12,184 nucleotides of DNA, from NCBI GenBank assembly GCA_003518755.1, contig DOYA01000106.1, forward strand, positions 1-12,184, in the 5' to 3' direction. The notes beneath the pieces are model-generated. The model saw only the letters and a program-made list of their open reading frames with translations, made no database searches and was not told the DNA's origin. The number at the start of each line of letters is the position of its first letter. The stretch's first letter is position 1. Source of the DNA: Clostridiales bacterium (GTDB taxonomy: Bacteria > Bacillota > Clostridia > TANB77 > CAG-508). Below are positions 1 through 7,741 of this stretch, one piece after another. The translations under genes and the position numbers were made by a program.

Positions 1-1
1 A

Positions 2-1720
2 GAATTGCAAAATATAATTAATTATAAAATAGATAAAATATATGAGCCAGATAAAAATACTATAATTTTAGGATTATATGGTAAATTTGAAAATCTGTCT
101 TTACTTTTATGTATCTCACCAAATAATTGCAGACTTCATCTAACAAATCATCAACAAAAAAATCCAAATATAGCCCCTAACTTTTGTATGCTTCTTAGAA
201 AACATATACTAGGTTACAAAATAAAAAGTATTTCAACTATTGATTTAGAACGTATTGTTTTTATCAATCTAGAAAACAACGAAAACCCAAATAAACCATT
301 AAAGAAACAGCTAATAATAGAGCTTATGGGTAAGCATTCCAATATTATTTTAACAGATCAAAATGAAATAATAATTGATAGTTTGCGACATACAAATGTT
401 GAACACAATTCTAATAGAGATGTATATCCAACTGCAAAATATATTTTTCCTCAAACTTCAAAATATAGTTTTCTACAGTTAAAAGATTTTAACGATTTTT
501 ATGATAAAATAGAGCCAAAACTTACTGAATATATAATTAATCAATCTGAAGAAATATCTAGCTTAAATATTTCAAGTTATAATATTGATAAAATAATATC
601 AAATACTTTTAATGGAATTAGTATATCTTTTGTTAAAAGCATTATCAATACTTTTTCAATAAATAATATTTCTAAACAAGCATTAGAAGAAATTTATATA
701 AAAATTAATGATATCATCCATAGCACTTATTATGATTTTGTTTTATTAGATAATAATAAAGATTATTTCTTATACTCCTCAGATAACAACACATCAAAAT
801 ACTATATAAACTATAAATTAGATGATTTTTATAATGATAAAGAAAACTCTGAATTATTCAAAAACTATAGAAATAGTATTTTAAATTTAATTCTAGCCAC
901 ATTAAAAAAATATGAAAAAAGATTGCATAATATAGATACTAAACTTTTAGAATGCTCTAATAGAGATAAATATAGATTATATGGTGAATTGCTTACCTCA
1001 AATCTATATCAAATACCTAATACTAATCTTAAATCTATTAAATTAGAGAATTACTATGATAATAATAAAACAATTGAAATACCTTTAGACTCAAAATACT
1101 TGCCATCTCGAAATGCTAAAATGTATTTCAAAAAATACACAAAATTAAAAAATGCATTTGAACTTGTAAATCAGCAAAAACAAGAAACCATCCAGGACAT
1201 TAATTATTTAGAAAGCATAATATACGAAATAAATGAGAGTCTTAATACCTCTGATATAGAAGAAATTTATGAAGAAATATCAGAAAGCCCAATATTTGAA
1301 AACAAGTTAAAATTAGCTAAAAAAACAAATACTTCAAAAAAACAAAAACCTAAGTCTTTAACCAAAAATAAAGAAGCTCATTTTAATCCATTAAAATATA
1401 CTATAAAGGAATATACAGTTTTTGTTGGAAGAAATAATAAAGAAAATGATTATCTAACTTTCAAATTCGCTAAAAAAACAGATTTGTGGTTTCATACAAA
1501 AGATACACACGGAAGTCATGTTATTTTAAAGGTTCCTCAAAATGAAAATATACCTGAAGAAATACTTATAGATGTTGCCAAACTTGCTGCAGAACATAGT
1601 AAAGCAAAAAATTCTTCACATACTCCTGTAGATTATTGCAAAGTTTTGAATGTAAAAAAACCGAGTGGTAGTAAACCCGGCTTTGTAATTTATACTAATA
1701 ATAAAACTATTTATGTATAG
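2..1720 (+). CDS. rqcH: RqcH / NFACT-family ribosome quality control protein (5' partial)
   Basis: RqcH (formerly FbpA-like, YloA) binds obstructed 50S subunits carrying peptidyl-tRNA and recruits tRNA-Ala to add C-terminal alanine tails that mark stalled peptides for degradation. The reading frame is open at the window edge. The first possible start, a TTG at 5-7, falls inside the conserved N-terminal helix and is best read as leucine, so about 15 residues lie outside. Counting from that TTG, an NFACT-N domain (about 1-180) carries FCMLLRKHI and GKHSNIILTD. A helical coiled-coil region follows (about 285-440). A C-terminal NFACT-R domain (about 455-571) carries DLWFHTKDTHGSH (493-505) and SSHTPVDY. 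The position matching Bacillus subtilis D97-R98, needed for tRNA binding, reads E82-R83 here. The gene converges on mltG with only 3 bp between stop codons. Family assignment is secure. Confidence 0.95.
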   Translation, partial: ELQNIINYKIDKIYEPDKNTIILGLYGKFENLSLLLCISPNNCRLHLTNHQQKNPNIAPNFCMLLRKHILGYKIKSISTIDLERIVFINLENNENPNKPLKKQLIIELMGKHSNIILTDQNEIIIDSLRHTNVEHNSNRDVYPTAKYIFPQTSKYSFLQLKDFNDFYDKIEPKLTEYIINQSEEISSLNISSYNIDKIISNTFNGISISFVKSIINTFSINNISKQALEEIYIKINDIIHSTYYDFVLLDNNKDYFLYSSDNNTSKYYINYKLDDFYNDKENSELFKNYRNSILNLILATLKKYEKRLHNIDTKLLECSNRDKYRLYGELLTSNLYQIPNTNLKSIKLENYYDNNKTIEIPLDSKYLPSRNAKMYFKKYTKLKNAFELVNQQKQETIQDINYLESIIYEINESLNTSDIEEIYEEISESPIFENKLKLAKKTNTSKKQKPKSLTKNKEAHFNPLKYTIKEYTVFVGRNNKENDYLTFKFAKKTDLWFHTKDTHGSHVILKVPQNENIPEEILIDVAKLAAEHSKAKNSSHTPVDYCKVLNVKKPSGSKPGFVIYTNNKTIYV

Positions 1721-1723
1721 CTA

Positions 1724-2830
1724 TTAATTCTCATACTCAAACCATAAACCCTTTTTCTTTAAAGTGTTTATGGTATTTTGATGTTCTTCATATGTATTTG
1801 AAAAATACATATCACCATTTTTATCTGCAACAAAATATAAGTATTTTTCATTAACTGGATTTAAAGCAGCAGTAATAGATTCTTCAGATGGATTTGCAAT
1901 TGGTCCTATTGGCAATTTGCCATTCATATTTGGCCCTCTAGTATTATATGCATTATATGTATTTATTTCTTTAGCATATAAATCTCTGTCTCCCATATCT
2001 ACTCGAATTCCATAATATGTTGTAACATCACTTCCTAAAGACATATTAGATCTGATTCTATTATAAATAACACTTGCTATTTTAGCTCTGTCTTCATTCT
2101 TATTTCCTTCAAGTTCAATAATAGAAGCTATTGTTAGTAATTGATGTACAGTTATATTTTTGTTTGTTTCTCCATCTTGAGCATCTTGTCCTTCTTTTTT
2201 ATATTTAGATAATACCTTACTCATTTGATCTAACATTTTTTCAAAAATTGTTTTAACATCAACATCTTTATTTTCAAAGCTGTATGTATCAGGATATAAA
2301 TACCCCTCTAGAGGATAATAAATATTTTCATTTTGTATAGTTTTTGATAAAAACCAATATTTATCTATTAATGATGTAATATAATCTTTATCTTTTAGTA
2401 AATTATATACATCATTTGGTGTATTATTTGTTTTTTCTGCTATTGTAGACGCAATATAACGCATATTTTTTCCTTCTTTAAAAGTGATTGTTACAGTTTC
2501 ATCCATTACTTTCCCAGAAGATATCGTATCTATTACTACACTCAAAGAATCATTTCCATTAAATAAATACTTTCCTGCTTGTAATCCTTTTACTTTATGT
2601 AATTTAATATACATTTTTGCAACTAACTCATTTCTAATTACATTATTTGATTTTAACGTTTTTACAATTTCTGAAGTACTTGTACCACTTTTTATTTCAA
2701 CTACTATTTCTTTATTGACCTCATTCTTAGGAGCTGTAGTACCAATTTTGTACCATGCAAAAACTGAAATAACCCCAATTAAAACAATTGCAAATATAAC
2801 ACCTAAAATAATATAAACTTTTTTATTCAT
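1724..2830 (-). CDS. mltG: endolytic murein transglycosylase MltG (YceG-like)
   Basis: MltG is a membrane-anchored lytic transglycosylase that cuts nascent peptidoglycan strands and is thought to set glycan chain length. The 368-residue protein has one N-terminal membrane helix (about 5-27), a LysM-like region, LEGYLYPDTY (174-183), the catalytic stretch ASIIELEG with the likely catalytic Glu239, and the C-terminal YNTRGP...LPIGPIANPS signature (295-314). The length is normal for the family. I chose the ATG at 2830 because AGAGGA lies at proper spacing just upstream; an in-frame ATG at 2869 would add 13 non-hydrophobic residues and overlap the previous gene. It lies 14 bp downstream of the SH3-protein gene stop and is probably co-transcribed with it and lexA. 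An inverted repeat lies within its 3' end at 1741-1774. Confidence 0.95.
   Translation of the reverse strand: MNKKVYIILGVIFAIVLIGVISVFAWYKIGTTAPKNEVNKEIVVEIKSGTSTSEIVKTLKSNNVIRNELVAKMYIKLHKVKGLQAGKYLFNGNDSLSVVIDTISSGKVMDETVTITFKEGKNMRYIASTIAEKTNNTPNDVYNLLKDKDYITSLIDKYWFLSKTIQNENIYYPLEGYLYPDTYSFENKDVDVKTIFEKMLDQMSKVLSKYKKEGQDAQDGETNKNITVHQLLTIASIIELEGNKNEDRAKIASVIYNRIRSNMSLGSDVTTYYGIRVDMGDRDLYAKEINTYNAYNTRGPNMNGKLPIGPIANPSEESITAALNPVNEKYLYFVADKNGDMYFSNTYEEHQNTINTLKKKGLWFEYEN
1741..1774 (+). terminator. possible rqcH terminator hairpin inside the mltG 3' end
   Basis: ACCATAAAC (1741-1749) and GTTTATGGT (1766-1774) form a perfect 9-bp stem with a 16-nt loop, followed on the + strand by TATTTTG. 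It lies 20 bp past the rqcH stop, inside mltG coding sequence. The T-tract is poor, so this is a weak candidate. No better terminator for rqcH is visible. Confidence 0.3.
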
Positions 2831-2844
2831 CTTAGTTTCCTCTA

Positions 2845-3798
2845 TCAAATTTTTATTTCTATTCCACATTCTTTGAGAATTGGAACAACTTCTATTTTAA
2901 ATCTTTCATAGAATATGTTTGCTTCTCCATTATATGAAATTTGTACATACATCTTATCATTTTTTATCGCTTCATGCAATATTAAATCAATAATTTTTTG
3001 TCTTTTTTCATAAGTAGAAATATCATCATTTGTGATGTCCCTATTAATTGAATTTTCTTCTTTAAAATTCTTATCTTCAATTTCTAAATCTTCTCTAACA
3101 TTAATGTAATTACTTAAATACTTCTTTTTTACATATCCTATAATTCCATCTTGTGTTCTAACTTTAGCATACCCGTTTTCATCATTTATAAAAAATAACC
3201 AATTTCCTTTTTTTACCTCATCAATTGCTTTAGATATAACACCTTTATCTTCTTTTATTTTAATACTTTTATTTGCATATGCTTTTACAGATTTTTTATT
3301 AAGCATATCAATTGTAATAATATTTGTCTTTTCTATTTTTTCTATTTCAAAATTATAAACAATTGTTAATTCAGAAATTGCTATATATATTTTGTTATCT
3401 TGTTCAATAATAATGTTTTTAACATCTACATTTGAATTATTAACTCTCATAGTTTGGTCATCTTTTTTTATAATAGCTAATTTTCTATCACTAGTTGTTA
3501 TAATACAACCTGTGTCTTCTTCAGTATAAAGTGTTTCATCAAAAAACTGTTTAATATCTTCATAGCTCATATATATTTGGTTATTTTCAAAAATAATAGG
3601 GCTTACTAATTTGTTAGTGATATTTTCATTATTTAAAACTATTTGTGTTATTTCATTATTCTTCTTTATTGGCTTATTTCTTATAACAATAATTAATATT
3701 AAAATTAACACAATAGCAAAGACTATTTTTTTGTAGCCTTTGTTATTGTGTTTTCTTTTTTTATTATTCTTAGTTTTTTTTATTATTTTTTGTGGCAT
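2845..3798 (-). CDS. membrane-anchored SH3-domain protein with a degenerate GH18-like C-terminus
   Basis: This 317-residue protein has a basic N-terminus, one membrane helix (about 24-40), and an extracellular region (about 50-165) resembling the stalk (copper amine oxidase N-like repeat) found in clostridial wall proteins. A bacterial SH3 domain follows (about 172-229; ENGYAKVRTQDGIIGYVKK, 207-225). The last 60 residues (258-317) resemble one segment of a family 18 glycoside hydrolase barrel: YEKRQKIIDLILHEAIK, then a strand, then FKIEVVPILKECGI. The expected catalytic strand, DGINIDFE in relatives, reads MYVQISYN (283-290), so the acidic catalytic residues are gone, and the rest of the barrel is absent. 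A hydrolase role is therefore unlikely; wall binding is plausible but inferred. The start ATG has GGAG upstream overlapping the lexA stop (TAGGAG), suggesting translational coupling to lexA. Confidence 0.8.
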   Translation of the reverse strand: MPQKIIKKTKNNKKRKHNNKGYKKIVFAIVLILILIIVIRNKPIKKNNEITQIVLNNENITNKLVSPIIFENNQIYMSYEDIKQFFDETLYTEEDTGCIITTSDRKLAIIKKDDQTMRVNNSNVDVKNIIIEQDNKIYIAISELTIVYNFEIEKIEKTNIITIDMLNKKSVKAYANKSIKIKEDKGVISKAIDEVKKGNWLFFINDENGYAKVRTQDGIIGYVKKKYLSNYINVREDLEIEDKNFKEENSINRDITNDDISTYEKRQKIIDLILHEAIKNDKMYVQISYNGEANIFYERFKIEVVPILKECGIEIKI

Positions 3799-3809
3799 TT
3801 ATTTTTCTC

Positions 3810-4460
3810 CTACATTCTTCTAAATACACCTATAACTTTTCCTAAAATATTACAATCTGGAACTATTATTGGATCCATAGTAGAATTTTCTGGTTGTAAA
3901 CGAATATGATCTTTTTCTTTATAGAAAGTTTTAACTGTTGCTTCATCTTCAATTAATGCAACAACAATTTCTCCATTCATTGCATCTGGTTGCTTTCTAA
4001 CTAAAATAAAGTCACCATCAAGAATTCCAGCTTCTATCATGCTTTCTCCTCTAACTGTAAGCATAAAAGATTCTGAATTTCCAACAAAATCTATTGGAAT
4101 TGGGAATGTATCTGTCACATTTTCAACTGCTAAAATTGGCATTCCTGCAGTTATTTTTCCAACTAAAGGAACATCTATTAATTCTTTTTGAGAATAGAAA
4201 TTCTTTTGTGTGTTTTCAACAGGCATACCATTTCCACCTTTTAATAGTTTTAATGTTCTACCTTTTTTATCTTCTTTTTTGATATATCCTTTACTTCTTA
4301 ATTTTGCCAAATACCCATGTACTGTTGCTGTTGAACTTAATCCAACTGCCTTTCCAATTTCTCTAACTGATGGTGGATATCCATCTTCTTTAATCTTTTT
4401 TTCAATAAATTTTAAAATTGCTTTTTCTCTTTTATTTAGTTCTTCTTTTTTCTTTCTCAT
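3810..4460 (-). CDS. lexA: LexA SOS repressor / self-cleaving serine peptidase
   Basis: LexA represses DNA-damage genes and cleaves itself when stimulated by RecA filaments. The 216 residues show an N-terminal winged helix-turn-helix (about 8-72; PPSVREIGKAVGLSSTATVHGYL), a linker, and an S24 peptidase domain. The cleavage site is Ala105-Gly106 within ITAGMP, the nucleophile is Ser140 in RGESMIEAG, and the general base is Lys177 in ATVKTF. All catalytic features are present and the length is normal. It is the first gene of a tight lexA-SH3 protein-mltG unit and follows ligA after a 168-bp gap containing its own promoter and a candidate SOS operator, consistent with autoregulation. The ribosome-binding site is only moderate (AAAGGGATGG). 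Confidence 0.97.
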   Translation of the reverse strand: MRKKKEELNKREKAILKFIEKKIKEDGYPPSVREIGKAVGLSSTATVHGYLAKLRSKGYIKKEDKKGRTLKLLKGGNGMPVENTQKNFYSQKELIDVPLVGKITAGMPILAVENVTDTFPIPIDFVGNSESFMLTVRGESMIEAGILDGDFILVRKQPDAMNGEIVVALIEDEATVKTFYKEKDHIRLQPENSTMDPIIVPDCNILGKVIGVFRRM

Positions 4461-4493
4461 AGCAAATCCATCCCTTTCTTACAGGCTCTCATA

Positions 4494-4522
4494 AGTTTAT
4501 AAAAGAATTAATCTTTTAAACT
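4494..4522 (-). other. imperfect hairpin in the lexA 5' leader
   Basis: AGTTT-AT-AAAAGA, loop ATTAA, then TCTTTT-AAACT (as read on the + strand) makes an 11-bp stem with a 2-nt bulge in the roughly 85-nt leader between the lexA promoter and start codon. It has no T-tract, so it is not a terminator. A role in translation or mRNA stability is only a guess. Confidence 0.35.
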
Positions 4523-4552
4523 ATTCTTTCCTCGTAAAATATATTTGCAATA

Positions 4553-4581
4553 ATATTATCATACAAATTTTATTTTGTCAA
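4553..4581 (-). promoter_or_regulatory. lexA sigma-A promoter
   Basis: On the minus strand, TTGACA (4576-4581) is a perfect -35 box. A 17-bp spacer separates it from the -10 box TAATAT (4553-4558), which is preceded by TGA (extended -10). Predicted transcription starts near 4546, giving a leader of about 85 nt to lexA. Confidence 0.8.
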
Positions 4582-4592
4582 ACATAAATTTG
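4579..4592 (-). promoter_or_regulatory. candidate SOS box (LexA operator) overlapping the lexA -35
   Basis: On the minus strand the sequence is CAAATTTATGTTTG. Against the Gram-positive SOS consensus CGAAC-N4-GTTYG, the right half matches fully and the left half has two mismatches. It overlaps the first bases of the -35 hexamer, where a bound repressor would block polymerase. LexA autoregulation is well known; this specific site is inferred. Confidence 0.55.
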
Positions 4593-4628
4593 ATTTTTTT
4601 CATTTGAGAATTGTCCCAAAATAAAAAA

Positions 4629-6626
4629 TTAAACCATCTCTTCAAACTCTTTTTCTGAAATTATTTTTACTCCTAAACTTTGGGCTTTAGTTAATTTACT
4701 ACCTGCATCCTCTCCTGCTAATAAATAATTAGTTTTTTTAGATACAGAACTTGATACTTTTCCTCCATATTTTTCTATTAAGTCTGTTGCTTCCTGTCTT
4801 GTATACTTTTCCAAACTTCCTGTTAATACAAATGTTAGTCCTTCAAATTTTTGGTCTTGTTCTTCTTGTTCTAAACTTTCTGTATTTACTCCTGCTTGTT
4901 TTAGTTTTTCAATTAAATCCTTAGTTTGATCTTCTTCAAAGAATTCAACAATACTTTTAGCCATTATTGGTCCAATATCAGATATCTCTGATAACTCTTC
5001 AAAACTAGCCAACATTAAGTTATCTATATTTTTATATCTTTTTGCTAATACCTTTGAAGCTTTAGCTCCTATATGGTTTATTCCAAGAGCTGTAAGCAAT
5101 CTATATAAGTCATTATTTTTACTATTTTCTATTGCATTTATTAAATTGCTAGCAAATTTTGTTCCATTCTTTTTTAAAGATGCAATATCTTCAAAAGATA
5201 ATTTATATATATCAGCTATATTAGAAATCAATTTTTTACTTAATAATTGATCAATTATATTTTCTCCAAGTCCATCGATATTCATAGCTTCTCTTGAAAC
5301 AAAATGGACTAAATTTCTATATAATTTTGCAGGACATTCTGTACCTGAACATCTAATTGCCGCTTCTCCTTCATATCTTATTGTTTTGGCACCACATACA
5401 GGACATTTTTCTGGCATCTTAAAACTTTTTTCCTGTCCTGTTCTCTTTTCCTTTAATGCCTTAACAATTTCAGGAATAACATCTCCTGCTTTTTGAATTA
5501 CAACTGTATCTCCTATTTTTAAATCTTTATCTTTAATAAAATCTTCATTGTGTAATGTTGTTTTTGAAATTGTTGAACCAGCAACTTGTACTGGTTTTAA
5601 TATTGCAAGTGGTGTTATTACCCCTGTTCTACCAACATTACAAACAATATCTTCTAATATTGTTTCTTTTTGTTCTGGGGGATATTTATATGCAATTTGC
5701 CATCTCGGATTTTTGGCTGTTGTTCCTAAAATTTCTCTGTATTTTAAATCATCCACTTTTATAACAGCCCCATCTATTCCAAATGTTAGTGTGTCTCTTT
5801 TCTTTCCGATTTCATCAATAGCTCTAATAACATCATCTAAAGTGTTACATAATATTCTTATTGGATTAATATTAAAGCCTAATTTTTGCATATAATTTAA
5901 CGCTTCATAGTGAGATAATATTTCTTTTCCATTTATTTTTTGTATATTATATACATAAATGTCTAATGGCCTTGCTTTTGTAATATTACTATCTAACTGT
6001 CTTAGAGATCCTGCTGCAGCATTTCTTGCATTGGCGAAAGTTTCTAATCCTTCCTCTTCCCTTTTTAAATTCATTTCTTCAAAATCTTTTGAACTTATAA
6101 AAACCTCTCCACGTACTATAATATCAACATTTTCAGTTAATTGTTTTGGTATGTTTTTTATTGTTTTTAAATTTTCAGTTACATCTTCTCCTACTAAACC
6201 ATTTCCTCTAGTAGAACCTCTTACAAATACTCCATTTTTATATTCTAAAGAAGCTGTTAAACCATCAATTTTAGTTTCTACTACAAATCTTTTATTTTTA
6301 ATATCATTTTCTTCTGCTTGTTTTTGAATTTTATTAACATATTCTTTTATCTCATCTAAATTAAATATATCTTGCATACTTAAAAGCGGAATTTCATGCT
6401 CTACTTTACTAAAACCTGATTTAACATTTCCTCCAACATGTTGTGTATATGATTCCTTTTTTACAAATTCTGGGTACTGCCTTTCTAATTCTCTTAATTC
6501 TAGCATCAACATATCATATTCAAAATCGCTTATTTCTGGCTTATCTTCTTCGTAATACTTTTTTGCATAATATGTTGTTTTTTCAACAAGCTCATTAATT
6601 CTTTTTTCAACATCCTTTTTATTCAT
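4629..6626 (-). CDS. ligA: NAD-dependent DNA ligase LigA
   Basis: LigA seals nicks in duplex DNA during replication and repair using NAD+. The 665-residue protein is full length. It has an N-terminal Ia domain with YYEEDKPEISDFEYD, an adenylation domain with the catalytic Lys119 in TKIDG, and the conserved ANARNAAAGSLRQLD (198-212). An OB domain (about 320-400) follows, then a four-cysteine zinc finger (Cys408, 411, 426, 431), helix-hairpin-helix repeats (about 440-565), and a C-terminal BRCT domain (about 592-665). The start ATG has a strong GAGGAG site 7 nt upstream. It lies 50 bp downstream of the DUF47 gene with no clear terminator between them, so partial read-through from the pit operon is possible. 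Confidence 0.98.
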   Translation of the reverse strand: MNKKDVEKRINELVEKTTYYAKKYYEEDKPEISDFEYDMLMLELRELERQYPEFVKKESYTQHVGGNVKSGFSKVEHEIPLLSMQDIFNLDEIKEYVNKIQKQAEENDIKNKRFVVETKIDGLTASLEYKNGVFVRGSTRGNGLVGEDVTENLKTIKNIPKQLTENVDIIVRGEVFISSKDFEEMNLKREEEGLETFANARNAAAGSLRQLDSNITKARPLDIYVYNIQKINGKEILSHYEALNYMQKLGFNINPIRILCNTLDDVIRAIDEIGKKRDTLTFGIDGAVIKVDDLKYREILGTTAKNPRWQIAYKYPPEQKETILEDIVCNVGRTGVITPLAILKPVQVAGSTISKTTLHNEDFIKDKDLKIGDTVVIQKAGDVIPEIVKALKEKRTGQEKSFKMPEKCPVCGAKTIRYEGEAAIRCSGTECPAKLYRNLVHFVSREAMNIDGLGENIIDQLLSKKLISNIADIYKLSFEDIASLKKNGTKFASNLINAIENSKNNDLYRLLTALGINHIGAKASKVLAKRYKNIDNLMLASFEELSEISDIGPIMAKSIVEFFEEDQTKDLIEKLKQAGVNTESLEQEEQDQKFEGLTFVLTGSLEKYTRQEATDLIEKYGGKVSSSVSKKTNYLLAGEDAGSKLTKAQSLGVKIISEKEFEEMV

Positions 6627-6676
6627 TAATAAACTCCTCTTCGTTAAAAAAATCTAATTTATAGTATGGAAAATAA

Positions 6677-7297
6677 TTAAAAATTTTTCATGATAATTTC
6701 TTCTATATAATCCGCCACAGATTCAAAAGAATCTATAGCTTCCTCTAGTGTTGTATAAATATTATGCCATTTTAGTATTTCTACAGGATTATGTTCCGTA
6801 TTATATAGATTTTTTATTGAATTTTCGAATAATTTATCTCCTTGTTCTTCTAATCCATTAATTTCAATTATCATATTAATTATTTGTTCATATTTTTTTC
6901 TTTCTTTGAAGCTATTCATAATATCTCTTAATTTTATACTCATTTGACAAATTAGTTCAACAAACTCTTTGAAATCATCTCTTAAATAATTTACATTAAA
7001 AATATTAAGATCTATTATTATCTCATCTAGATTATCAATAACATCATCAATTTTATTAACTAACAAAACAATATCTTCTCTTTCAATAGGTGGCAAAAAG
7101 TCTTTTATCAAATAGTTTTTTATATTATGCAAATTCAAATCTGCATCATTTTCTAATTTATGAACTATTCTTTCAGTTTCTTTTGCATCTTCATTTTTAA
7201 AATTATTTAAATGTTGTTTAATTATATTTGATATTTCACAACAAATATCCACATTTTTTATAAATTCATCAAAATAATTTAACTCTTTCTTTTTCAT
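6677..7297 (-). CDS. DUF47 / PhoU-like Pit accessory protein
   Basis: This 206-residue, entirely helical, soluble protein matches the DUF47 (TIGR00153, PhoU-like) family, whose members are commonly encoded beside Pit phosphate transporters and are thought to modulate them. Supporting segments are ENDADLNLHNIKNYLIKDF, PPIEREDIVLLVNKIDDVID (about 70-89), and the closing EEAIDSFESVADYIEEII. The acidic pattern EREDI...DDVID...D resembles the metal-binding patches of PhoU folds. The start ATG has AGGAGAG 6 nt upstream. It begins 57 bp after the pit 3' end on the same strand and is probably co-transcribed with it. Confidence 0.88.
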   Translation of the reverse strand: MKKKELNYFDEFIKNVDICCEISNIIKQHLNNFKNEDAKETERIVHKLENDADLNLHNIKNYLIKDFLPPIEREDIVLLVNKIDDVIDNLDEIIIDLNIFNVNYLRDDFKEFVELICQMSIKLRDIMNSFKERKKYEQIINMIIEINGLEEQGDKLFENSIKNLYNTEHNPVEILKWHNIYTTLEEAIDSFESVADYIEEIIMKNF

Positions 7298-7354
7298 GCA
7301 AATCTCTCCTATCTTTATAATTAATACCTAGATAATATATATGTTAATCCAACT

Positions 7355-7741
7355 TTATATAAAAAACTTTAAAAAAACCTGAGTCATTAAATATCCTAGT
7401 ACTCCACATGCCGGAAATGTTATTATCCATGCTAAAAACATGTTTTTTACAATTTTCCAATTAACATTTTTTAAACTTCTTGATGCTCCAACACCCATTA
7501 TTGCTGTTGTTTTAACTTGTGTTGTACTTACAGGAATACCAAGTAAAGTTGATAAAAGTAAACATAGCGCTCCTGATAAATCTGCTGATGCTCCTTGATA
7601 TGCTTCAAGTTTAACCATTTTTAATCCAACTGTTTTTATTATTTTATATCCCCCAATGGATGTTCCGAGCGTCATAGTTGCAGAACATAATAACATTAAC
7701 CAAATCGGAACTTCAAAACTTCCGTGTATTTGTAACTCCAT
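7355..7741 (-). CDS. Pit transporter, C-terminal portion after the frameshift
   Basis: This 128-codon frame encodes the last third of Pit: FEVPIWLMLLCSATMTLGTS, GGYKIIKTVG, GIPVSTTQVKTTAIMGVGAS and WIITFPACGVLGYLM, with about three membrane helices. The ATG at 7741 overlaps the upstream frame by 29 bp and has no Shine-Dalgarno site. Its first nine residues (MELQIHGSF) do not look like family sequence until SFEVPIW. Independent translation is therefore doubtful, although re-initiation cannot be excluded. It is best treated as part of the frameshifted pit gene. Confidence 0.6.
   Translation of the reverse strand: MELQIHGSFEVPIWLMLLCSATMTLGTSIGGYKIIKTVGLKMVKLEAYQGASADLSGALCLLLSTLLGIPVSTTQVKTTAIMGVGASRSLKNVNWKIVKNMFLAWIITFPACGVLGYLMTQVFLKFFI

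Noticed and set aside
2831..2869. 13-residue N-terminal extension of MltG from an ATG at 2869
   Set aside because: It overlaps the preceding gene, lacks a ribosome-binding site, and adds residues ahead of a normal signal anchor that has its own AGAGGA site.
4461..4492. 11-codon mini-frame (MRACKKGMDLL) whose stop overlaps the lexA start as ATGA
   Set aside because: It has no Shine-Dalgarno site and no conserved content; likely coincidence, though the overlap would permit coupling.
4094..4494. Open frames on the + strand across lexA
   Set aside because: Antisense shadows of lexA, rich in Phe and Leu from its Lys/Glu-rich codons.
4603..4620. 7-bp hairpin just after ligA (TTTGAGA ... TCCCAAA on the + strand)
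   Set aside because: There is no T-tract after the stem on the minus strand, so it does not meet the pattern of an intrinsic terminator for ligA.
5548..6327. Open frames on the + strand at 5548-5895 and 5959-6327
   Set aside because: They are antisense to well-conserved ligA coding sequence and have no recognisable domains or ribosome-binding sites.
7328..7336. CTAGATAAT near the DUF47 start, identical to the end of the palindromic element
   Set aside because: A 9-mer of this composition is expected by chance in an AT-rich window of this size, and no matching second end is nearby.
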